64,000 nucleotides of DNA from Taxillus chinensis (Eukaryota; Streptophyta; Magnoliopsida; Santalales; Loranthaceae). Position 1 is the stretch's first letter. Every line of letters starts with the position of its first letter. The stretch lies in NCBI GenBank assembly GCA_023512835.1, contig CM042084.1, forward strand, positions 16,192,403 to 16,256,402, given 5' to 3'. Under the pieces are notes generated by a model, which was given only the letters and a program-made list of their open reading frames with translations, was not told the DNA's origin and did not search any database. A program made the position numbers and the translations under genes. Positions 44,701-57,100 of this stretch are shown one piece after another.

Positions 44701-47700
44701 GGATCAGAAAAGGTTATGATCCGCGGAAGGATAATGAATCTTGCATGTAAGAGTTCATTTAAAAAATCTTGGGAACTACTATTTCCCGTTTAGTATCGTT
44801 GTTGGTTTTAGCTTCAGGTTTAGTGGCTTACATCTAGCATGGCTGTCATAAATTCTATTAGTTGTGCTGATACAAATTTTAAGTTCCTTCAAATGAAAAA
44901 TTAAAGTTTAATAATAATTAGGCTGATTTAATAAACGATAAGAATATGAGCTACATACATAATCATTAAAAAAGACCAGCAAGGCAATATTAGGTGTTTG
45001 TGGGGCCGTGCTAGATTGGGGTAGCTTGCTAATTTGCTGTTGGGACAACTGGTGAGGTGCTTGGTGTTGGCTATGCTCGATATCTGGGTTGTGAAGCATT
45101 CAGTGTTCAAGATTCTGACCTCAGGGTTGGAATGGGTGTTCATCAGCTTCTATGGGCCCCAAGGGAGGGGAGTGGCCAAGATTCTGTGGCAAGGCTTTCA
45201 AATGGTGAGGGGCAGCCAGGATTTTATCATTGGGTGTGATTTTGTGCACGATGCTTCCCTGGTTGATCTCTCGCTACAGGGGGTTGTTTCATGTGTTCCA
45301 ACTCCAGAATGGCTGCGTCAGTGTCCTGGATTGATTGCTTCCTTGTGTCTTTAGACGGGGGGATCTCTTCTCAACATAATTTGGATCACATTTTCTTTAC
45401 TAATGTCTTTGATGTGATCATCAATGTAGTTGAATGTGTATTTCTGAGATTGATCTGAATTATCAATGGAAGATACAAAGCCTGTGCCAAGTTTGCAATT
45501 GACACAAAAATTCATAATGCTCCTTCCTTTGCCGTCAGTCCATGTATCTATCATTAGGGAACAGCCAGAAAGCTTCCATCTTTCTCATATTTACTAAGTG
45601 ATTCCTTTGTTTCTGTGATGGCCTTGTTGAGTAAAGGTTCTCTCAACATGTACTATGTTGGTGCTTTTAAGTTTGGCCCATATTTGGCCTGGACAAGACG
45701 ACCAAAGGCCATCTACAGCCTAGATGGTTGTTGAAGCCATCTTTCAGAACCCAATCATATTGTCATTATGTCACAAGTTCAAGCATAAATAATATGAAAT
45801 ACAGTCACATTCTTACCAAAGGACAAACCAAATAAAAAAAAAAATACTAATTCATGATTTTAAATTGCAAATTCCTTTTTTCTTCACTATTATCCTCTAC
45901 GTTTATAACTCTATCTTCATCTCAATCTTCAAATGAAATATTCTCCTCTATATGTAAAAACATTGTTGTCAATGTTTCTATCACAGGAATTGATACTACC
46001 AACATTCCTTTGCTCCTTCAAGGCCATAACACATCATTGGTCTTTATTGCTTCATTAATAAGAGCATACGGAAAACTGGAACTAGACACCATCATCAAGG
46101 ACAAAGTTGTCTTCTTTATCATCACTATTTCCACCACAACCACAAGCCATTCTTGAACTGTAGCGACGTTAGCATTAATTGCTAGCAATACATCTTTGAA
46201 TCTTTTCAATCTCCCATTTTGCTCCATTAATTTTGCATTGAATTAAACATGGATTAGTTTGCTTACTCAATCAACATTTAGTCTTTCTTTTCTTTGGAAG
46301 GACCTATGTACATTAAATAAAAATGTATCACTAATAACATAGCAAGATCTTTAAAATAATCCATTAAATAATTAAACATAAAACATTGTTTTTTGGACTT
46401 ATCCTCTTAAAAGTTTACTAACTTCATTCACATCACGATGAACTAGTGGTTAAGTTTATTCTCATAGCCATATGTTTCAATGTTGGTGTTTTACTTCCAA
46501 AGGATGATCACCATGTAGCTAGAATATGAAGACAACACAATTATATGTAAGAAGAACTTATAATGAAACAAATATGAACATTTATATTTTAAAAATTAAT
46601 AAAAATTAATTCAACTAGTAAAAAGGTGTCACTGTTTTTTTTCTAAATCTTAACTGAGTAGCTAACGGACTTTCAAAAACTCTTTACCAACAATCAATTA
46701 TTGGGAATCGTAGTCATCAGAGCAGGGGCATCTACAATGTGTATTTGACTATATTTGGACTTTCTTTAGGTGGTAGTATAGTGGGTTCAAGAGGCAGGCG
46801 TTGAAATGCAAAGGAATATCAAGCATTCAAGCTTACTTTTTTCTTTCTTTTCCATAATATCTTAAATTGGCTTGTATAAATAAAACTGCTATAATACCAC
46901 TTGTTAGACCCATACCCGGTCTAAAAGGAGGGTTGATCTTTTTGTTTAACTGCAACTATGATCTCCTTTTTTGCATCTCCAAGCATATCTACCAAGAGCT
47001 TATAGATGTTTAAAATCTCCATCCACAAGTCTAAGAGGTCAAACATGGAGTACAAACTTTCATATCCATTACAATCCTACCCCAAAATTAAACATTTAAC
47101 ACTGTCGTGGTCACTTCCTTTACCTTTTAGCCTTGGACCAGTTTTTGTTAGTCCATCATCGAATGTAAATGTAATGTTCAATTTTTGCTCTTTTTTAATA
47201 AACTTTGCATTGAGAGAAATGAGGCTTCAAAGCATGAAAGTCTCAGCCTCATTATAACCTTCTTTTGAGTTAATTTCCTCATAAGGGCTAGTTTTTTGAT
47301 GTGCATAGCTTAATATTGTTAGGGCCATAGACTTTGCAATTACCATTTTCAATTAGGCATGTCTTCATCATTTGTGCAACAAACATATTACTTGATATAA
47401 TATCTCTGAGAATTTGCACCCTATTTCTTCACCATGTCTTTGATGTGACCATGTACTTGAATATATACACTTTCGTTTCACACTTTTGATTTCTTGAATC
47501 ATTAATTTTTGTATACTCTCAAATGTTCATTGGGCATTTCCATTACTATCTATTCACTATTAAAATTAATTGTTCATTTTAATTTAACAAATAAAATTTA
47601 AGAATAAAAAGGGAATTAATAGGGTTGAAGATGTTATGGTGTTGCTTTCTGTTATGTTTCATATGTTGCTTCTGTTGGTTACAAGAATGAGCAGGCCAAA

Positions 47701-50700
47701 AGGCCCCAAAACACACTACAGAATATGCTGCAGGCCTAAAGCAATGAAAGGGATGTATAAATAATATGATTAAAAAAGAAAGAAAGAGGCAGAGGCAAGG
47801 CAAGGAATAGAAGAGACTTGGCCACAAGGAGAGAAATGCACTTGGCTGATGCCCTGGTAAAAGAGAGGAATGAATTAATACCTTCTGCCCTAGTACATGG
47901 GAGAGGAAGAACTTGCTGCACTGGTATAAGGGAGATAGCATCCGCTGCTTGCTGCTGTTACAAGGGAGCCACGATGTGGTAAGAGAGAAAGGAAGTGATG
48001 GATTTAGTGGAGTGGCCTACAGGAGCACTAACTGCGGAGGGTGATATGTCAAACAGCTCTACTTGGATTTAGGGATTTAGGTTTTGGTAAAAAAAAATTC
48101 TCCTTCCCTCCCTTCTCTAACACTGTTTTCTCTCCACTCCAACCTTTTTTCCTTTTTAATTCGTCAAAACAATGTTTTTTTTTGGTTTTGTTTTGTAAAA
48201 ATCTATACAATCAAACTGAGTATCACAGTCAGACAACATATAGATTGTCCAAAATGGCATCTAAATGGTTTTGACACTAAGAAAAGAGAAGGGACTTTTT
48301 TTGACCTAGACAGTTGGCTGGACCCTTTTTTTGCAAGCCTGGAGGTTCAATTACGAGGTGGGCCCTTGGAAGTCTTTAGGGTCAGATTGGGCTCACTTCC
48401 TCCACCTTGTGTCAGAAGCTAGGTGGCGGATCCACTATTTCGTTTGGCATGATTCATGGGACAGGGAGAGGCCTTTGAATGAGATTTTTCTGGGGGTGTT
48501 TGGTTTGTCTTTGGATGAGGACACAACCATTGAATACTTTGACTCGCTGTCTTCAAGATTGGGAGGTTAAGGAGTTATTGGCATTTTTTCGGGAGTTGTA
48601 TCGTTGTCATTGGGAGGGGCTATCCAATACTGAGGTTTGGCATTGTTCTGAAAATGGCAACTTCTTAGTTAGTAGTTATTTCCAAGTGCCCTCAAAGTGG
48701 GTCTGAAGTCTACAAACCATTGCATGCCAATGGAAAGGACTTTAGAGATCTAAAGTCCCTTCTAGGGAGGTATTTTTTCAGTTGGAAAGCTATTTTGGGA
48801 AAGAACCTTTCCTTAAAAACCAGTTTCAAAAGGGAGGTATTCTGGTGATGAGTCATTGTCCAATGTGCAAGAATGTGGGCAGGGGAGCTGATTGATCACA
48901 TCCTCCATTATTGCAATTGGGCTAGCCATATTTTTTGTATGGTTTATTTGTCGTTTTGCTTTGAGTGGGCCCATCAGCCTGGTCGATGACATTGAGGCAT
49001 GACTTGAGTTTAGGAGGCCTTCCCGAGCGAAGTGTTTTTGGAGAGCTACCCCGGTGATCTCCTGGGTGCTCTATAACAAGAGCAATAGCTGAATTTTTGA
49101 AAATTCATAGAACTCACTTCAAAATGTAAAAGGACATATATGTGTTTCGTTTTTAGATGTAGTTGCATGCTGCAAATTTTCTTGCTCTGACCCGTTTTCT
49201 TGTACTATTTAGGTTCTACCATTTTCTTGTTCGTTAATAATGTTTCCTTTTCTGATTTTTTTAAATCAACACTCTATTTTCTCTTTTCACCCTAGCAAGG
49301 TCACTATGCCCTAATGTCTTCTACCCATATTCAGTGGAGGCAATTTTACCTATCATATTTGCTCTCTAGTTTTATTGCATGTCCTACTTTACACGGATGA
49401 TATTTTGCCCCTTAAAAACTTGGAGTTACTCTAGCTATTCTCTTCCATTTTCTGAATCACTCTCATTCCATCAATTTTTGTATCTATCCCCGAGGGGATT
49501 ATCCTTTGGGTTAGCTTATTGAACCAGATGGAAAGAGAACCTTTTGGTTTTATTTGAATTATAAGGAAATACAAATTGTGATGGAGAGATAACCAAAGCA
49601 ACTGAGAAGCTCATACGGCCGACTGCTGCCAGACAGTAAGGCAGCAGGTGACTGCCCAAAATCCAGTAGTTGACTGCTGCGGCATGCTTGGTTTTTGTAA
49701 AGAACGCCCAGACCATTATGTCATTGAAGTTTATTAATAAACCATGTACCCTTAGGGTAAAAGCACAATATTCTATTGTAATCTCTCTCCCCTCTCTTCA
49801 GCTCCCATTTTACCAATGTGTATTGGTGAGAGGGTAAATGTAGTTTGCTTTGTAATATTCTTACTGATGTAGATAATACAATTGCTGGTAATGAATTTTT
49901 TTTTTCACTTCATAGACCTTTCCGCAACCGTGAAAGTTTCTTTTAGTGCACTGTGGGCTACACGACAAGGACCATCCTCCCTTTCAATAAATTTTATGAA
50001 CTTGGTGGAAAGGGGGTTTTGATCCCAAAATCTGTAATAATACTATCCTTCTGAAAAGTATAAAATAGAGGAATATGAATTTTGAAAATTATTTCTAAAC
50101 ATTAGGGCCATGTTTGGCGTGGCTAGATTTTTTTTTTCAAAACACAATTGTTTTTAAAAACTGTGGACCCAGATGAATTGTTTACCACTCATAAATACTT
50201 TTAAATTCAGCGGACTCATTGTTTTCACAAATAATTTTGTTTTCAAAAATAATATTATCGTATCAAACGAGCCTTAAATGTTTGGTATTCATTGAACACA
50301 GTATAATTCTTCTACATTATAATTTTCTGTAATATAGATGTTTTTTTTAATTGGATATAGTTATTTTATAAATCTTTCACACACTGATGCTTTTTTTTTC
50401 CCTGATGTATGCTCTACTAGATACCAAAGAATTGATTTTCGAGTGCCTCCTCAATTGCGCAACTTTTGTGATACTAATGCAGCCAATGGGTAAGATCTAT
50501 GAAGTCTTTCGTTGCGCAAAAGTGATTGAGTGTTTTATGGTTCATGTCTGTGTATTAGAATTATGAAATAATTTTTTTTGGAAGAACTAAACTTAAAAAT
50601 ATATTCATTCAACTAATAGCGGAAGCCAACACAAGTTTGTTTCCCCTTCTTTCCGATTACTCATTTTACTGTGTAATCAGTCCATATTCTGCGTTTCTTG

Positions 50701-51105
50701 AATTTTTAGCATATCTATCCATCCATTATCCTTATTGTAGTTAAGTGTATTCTAAGGATCTGCTGCATGTTTCTGATTGTGCAGTACGTTGATGGTTATT
50801 TTAATTTTTAAATGTCATCTGACTTGACGTTTTAACTTCTTGAATGAATGTCACTGAGAAACTAAAAGCGATCCTTCTATTTGTATGTGCATGGAAGGTG
50901 GAAAATTGGAAATTTTATGATCCCTAATGCTCCTTGTTTTCTTACCTTCCGTTCTTACATTTGCTCAACTTATACCATAGCTGTGATTTCCAAATGGAGT
51001 GCAAGTAGCCTATGCCTATGCCGAAGTACATATTTATAAGTGCCTTCAAGAAAGAGTATACAATGTGAATAGTTGATTTTTACTGACTAAGCAGTAAAGC
51101 AGCAC

Positions 51106-51141
<36 letters not shown>

Positions 51142-54100
51142 ATAAAATAAACTCTAGCTGTAAAAACTTACAAATAGAAGCTCAATAAAAAATTGAGCCT
51201 TTATCCCAAGACCTAGGGTCGGCTAGATGTAACAACAATAAAATTAAGAGTTGGGCACATGAATCCATTCCAAATTTCCAACAACCCTACTCTTTTATCT
51301 GGGCTTGAGATTGGCTTTTTGGACAGGCAGAATTAGAAGTTAATTAGTAAAAAAATGAGATCATTATTTTTCTTAAAATTTTCAGATGCTGATGCTCTAG
51401 CATTGAAAGTTCATTATTGTGGGAATGTTGTAGGATGGAACTTTTGTGTCCGTTACTTTTGTGCACAAATTTATTAGTCGTTTAGGATGTTTTCTTTTGG
51501 AGGGATGAAATTTTGTGTCCATTACTTTTTGTTAGAGCATGAAGTATCTGCTCTTGTAATTTCCCGGACAAGGATAATAATCTATAAGAAAGGAATATAT
51601 TTATTTTGTCCACTGTCCGTGCAGAATAAATGATTGTCAACGGTCTATTCCTTAGGAATAATTTGGATGTTTTGGAAAGAGAAGGACCAATGGATATTTG
51701 GGGGATGTTAAATTTAAGGCTGCAGTTTTATTGTACTTTTTTTTTCCTGTTCAAGACTTTGTGCAGCTGCAATAATGAGTACAATGCCATTACTTCTTTA
51801 CTTCTGATTTGTTTATTGCTTATCCCTGATTGGTTGAAAACCGGAGCTTTAATTAATTGAGGATTCTTTCTAATTTTTTTTCTTGGAATATGTGGAAAAA
51901 ACCAACTTCTCCTCTAAGGTTTTAACATGGTATTGGAGCCATGAACTAGACTTGAAACGCTCCATTGTGGTGAGTTGATTAGGCTCTGCAAGTTAGTGAT
52001 AATTCGTGGGAAAATTATTCTTTCAATGGCAGGATGATCAATTGGCAGGTATCTTCACTGTAAAAATTGAATGGATTGCAGGTTGCCTTTATTTGTAGCA
52101 AGTTAGGACATATTTGATATTATATTCTAACTTGAAGGGAAATGTTAGATTTTTTTCGTTACTAGTTGCTACTCTCTTTATTTCTTTATTTAAGCTTGAA
52201 TTAGGGCTAAGTAATATGAGACCTATATATCTGCACTGCAATGCTCCTTGGAATATATGTGAGAAAGACCCCACTTCTTCCTTAGGGTTATAATAATGAT
52301 TATGAGCCTCTTGGTTGGACTTTCTGATGAGCAAAATTATATGCCCAATGTGACCTGTCTTTTCCATGTTCTCACTGTTGATGTTCACTTTGGTTTTGTA
52401 ATTTTATGATTGTCAGGGTTAAGCAAAGATGGATGGACATGTGTGAGTTTCGAGCTTTTCCTTATAAATGTCAAACATCATTCCAGCTTATTGACCTTAA
52501 TGATGATTACATTCAACAAGAAATAAGAAAACCCTTGACTAAGACAACTTGCAGTGTGAGTTTCTTGTTCAAGAGTTTTGTTTCCTCTATTTTTATAAGC
52601 AATAAAATATTTTTCACCATACCTTCTTAGCCCTAAATCATGGTCAATTTTTTTCTTTTTAATGATTAAATGCTAGCATTTAACTAGGTTTGCCCCACTA
52701 AAATTTCATTGATTATATGATGTTTCAATATTGATGGCATGCTATTTCATCTTGTCTTGTCTTCTTAGGCCATGTTTAGATATTCTATTTCTAAATACCC
52801 ATCTCTCATCTCGTGTTCATTATTTTAGTATTATCTCTTCCTTGTGCACTCACATTCTTTTGTAACATATTATTCCCAATGAGACATTCTTCCCGAGTAG
52901 GTGTGCCAGGAAGTAGGTTATGTTTGTGTGTGTGTAATAGAGGAAGTGGCATAATGAAAATAGGGGGCGGATTAGGTTCGTAATCTTCCCTCAGCTGGTT
53001 ACAATTGTATTGCACTCAAATCGCTATAATAAGTTAAACCAAACATAGCTTTAATCTCAATAAAATGAGGTCAGTTATATGAACTAAGACTAACATAAAA
53101 TTTATATTCAATAAAATACATGGATCATTCTCTTCTAAATATTTCTATTAGCCATCATTATTTCTCTCAAATATAATAATTTCATATTCTTTGGTATCAC
53201 CTTAATCTAAGTTATTTTTTGTCTTTTCGTCAATTTTTTTATTTTTTTAATGTCAATCTTCTCTACTTTTGTAATGGGTACACCAATTGTATATGATTAC
53301 TTCATTTGTGACTTGAGTACTACAACTATATATAATGCTTTAAATAAAACTAGGAAAAGTATGAATTAAAAATGTTAGAATTATAAGTTAATATATTTAT
53401 CTTACATTAAAAAAATTTAACCTTTTCTTATGACTTTTCATTCATTGAATATGTTATGTTCAATATTTTAATGTTTCAAATATAATCTCCTCCACACATT
53501 CACGCATGGGAACTGCAATTCTTTCTTTTTCCTTTTCTGTGGCTACTATTTCGGATCATACCATTGTTTTGGTTGTCTCACGATCTCTCTTTTGGTAAGT
53601 CTAAATTTGCTTGGATGTTTTTGTCATATTTCTCCATCTCTCAATTTGGAAGTATCATATTTGTGTCGTATCATTGTATCATGGAGAAGAAGGAAGAGCA
53701 GTAGTTACATCATATTTGTGTTTAGGCAAGAAGATCCAGGTCATATGAGTGCAATCATCAATAAACAAAATGAACTATCGTGCCCCGGTGACATTTGGGG
53801 TAATGGATGGACCTCAAATATTACTATGAACAAGGTGAAAAGGAGTTGAACTTTTGATATTATTAATAGGAACAAATGTATGTTTGTGTTTGAAAAACTC
53901 ACAGATGTCACAATGAAAGTTTTCAACATTAATTCCTTTGAATAATGAGGGATGTCCTAGATGGCGATGTTGAAGCTAGACTTTCTTTTTATTGGATAAC
54001 AAGCATTGAGATAATGAGGTCTTCGAGAGGGAAATTCTTGATAATATTTGTCTGGCAAGGTATATCAAGGTGATACAAACCATCCCATTTGTTAGCACGA

Positions 54101-57100
54101 CTAATCATCTTTCTTGAATCATTATCATAAAAAATATAGTCATTAGCATGAAAAATTACTTTGTAGGATAAATCGTGTATAATTTTTGAAATAGAGATAA
54201 GTTTGGTGAATAGTTGAGGAAAATGAAGAACTTTATGTATGGTTAGGTATGATACACGGTAACACAAATGATATCTCCCACACCTGCTACAGTGATTAGG
54301 GTACTATCTATCGTAGTTATTTTCATATTACTTGGTCATGATGAGAAGGTAGTGAAGATAGTTAATGAATGGGTCATATGGTATGTGGCTTTGGAGTCCA
54401 CAATCCAGGAAGTATTAAAAGGGATACCCAAGACTTACCTGAATACGAGGAGAAACAGTAACCTTAGTTCTTATCTAGTGTGCAAAGTAGTGATCACATC
54501 CTCTCTACTTCCCCTGGATTGAAACCTCCTAACTCTTGTGGTCCACCCTCATTGGGTTTTATTGCAATCATATGTGCTTGAGATTTTTGGCCCCACTCAT
54601 GACTCAAACATTTGTCGTGTATGGCGCCCCTTCTTAAGTGCACTATAGGTTGTCAGATCTTTGGGAAGCAGGTGCTCGGCTCTTGGTTTCTAATGCCTGC
54701 CCTGCGTGTCTAGCTTAATAAGTACACCATAAATACCTCCAGATAAGTCCATCATAATACCCCTTGAACTTCATCTTCAAAGCCTTTCTTTGAAGCTTCT
54801 CTTCGAAGTCTCACTTCAAAGCTTTTCTTCAAACCTCTACTTCGAGGCTTCTTCCAATAGGCCTTGTCTCCAACAATTATTCTTGTTTGATTCATTTATT
54901 TTATCATATTAATATATTGTCAACATTTTACTCCTATTACTTACTGGAAACTAAAATATCTATAATAATAGTATATCTTTGAAGATTTTTTTTTATTTTG
55001 TTTTGCAGTGTGCAACAGGATGGTTCACACATCAAATGCTTCATCGCTTACGATTACGTGTTGCTGTTAGGTTTTTGTCTATTTATCCGAAAGGTGGAGT
55101 GGATGACTTGTTAAAATCTGCTTCAGATCGCTTTGAAAAATCTAAGAGGATAGACTTCTTCAAGGTTGGGTCGAGGCTTGATGAAGATGGCCATAATGTT
55201 AATAGAGGTTATATAATTTGTCTTAAACATTTGTGTTTTCTAAATTTCAAATTATATATAATTGATTCATTTCAGATAAAAAGTTAAGACTATGCAGGCC
55301 TAATGTTTGTTTCTCATGTTATGATTGCTAATATTGTGCAGTGTTTTAAACTTCAGTCTCTAACTTTTCTTCCGGCCTTAATGTTGTATGATTTTGAAGT
55401 CCTAAATTTTCTAACATCCTTGATGTCATCTACTTTTATATATCTTAGTTGGATGGAAAATATTATTAAATTTAATTATTGAGAAAACATTCATATATAT
55501 GGGAATTGTATGAGTCTAGTTCTAACCGAGTGGCCTAACTTGCCACTAACTGTATACAAAGGATACTTTTCCACAAGTTAGGGCATGCATATCAAATAAA
55601 TGTAATCTACTACAAAAAATAGGAAATACCATCAATAAAAAAACACAAAGGTTCATAAAGAGGTAAAACAATAGGAAATACCGTTAATAATAAGAGGAAA
55701 TGCCTGCATAGGACACCAATCTGCATCTGAATCTTGGAGTCCTGCTCCTTTATGATATTGAACATTTTGAAGCACCTTTATCATCAAGGTGAGTGATGAT
55801 AAAATAATATAATTTTCTCCCCGACCTGGGAAATCTCTTCTGGATCATGAAGGAGATCTCATTTTTCATTTTCAAGCTTCTGTGTCTATAGGCTTGCATG
55901 CATGTAGTCCTACATTTAACAATATATTAAGAGTATACCTTTTACAGGAGAGAGTGATGCCAGCATAGAGCACTGGTAATTTACACTGGGATTCCTGTGT
56001 TGCCTGGTTGTAAAGCTAGCAAACAATTGCAAACCAATTATTACTGAATCTCTTTTGTAAACGTTTGTTAAACAAAAGTCACACTCAACCAAAAAATCAG
56101 AGAATTTCAAGTACTGATTAACCAAATTTATGTTTAAATTAAGAAAACTGGATACATATTGCAATAATGTGGCCGATTAATTCACTAAATTATTTTTCTT
56201 TCTGGAATGAGCAAAGAAAAAAAAATCCAGTTTCCATAAAACAATCAGACAACTCTGGGAGCCCAAGGCTAGCCTTCAGGCAACAACAGGAGAGAATGGG
56301 ATGAGGAAGGCTTGGCCCAAACAATCCTGACCGAGAACAATACCTTTGTGACCTCCTAGTGATGGTGAAGAGGACCTACTGTGACCTTCTTGTAAAGCAT
56401 GATTGAGCCGTAATTTCTCAAGAACTTGTTTGAAAGATACATTTTCCCTATAAGTTGAATGAGGCTCCTTCGCACTAAATGGGAAGTAATTGCAAAGAAT
56501 GAGTCAAGATATAATTTGTCCCATTTGACATTCCCAGTGACTCAATAATGACAATAAATTTTTTCCACAGCCTTCTCTTGCTAGGGAAATGTTATTTAAT
56601 ATTTCTTTTTGCCTCTTCCATTTCCGTGTAAATTTCAAGCAGAGCAAACCTCTCGTCCGTCATCAACATCTACTATTGTCATAACAATTATGCGTGGTTG
56701 TGAGGTTGTGATTGTCAAAGACAATCTTTCACATTGCTCCAAGAGATCAATGAAAGTACTGTTTCAGCCACTTCATTCACAATGCATTGCATAAGAGTGA
56801 GAACTTTTGTGGGACTGTAATCTCTGTCTTCATTAGCTTGATATTGATTTCCTTAACAGATGGCCAAATTTGGTTGTCCTCTGTAATGTATGTGAGTGTG
56901 TATTTATTCTTTTTGGACTTTACATTGAATCATTCAGCTCAGTCGATGAATTTGATTTCGTTCAAGGAACCCTTTTATTCTTCAATAAACTGATGGTTCT
57001 TTTGTCCAATCCCAACTTCTGATTTGTTTTGATGAACTTCTATCATTATTCTTTAGACCTCTTAACCAGTTTATTTCGATCAGTTTCAGTTAGCTTTTCA

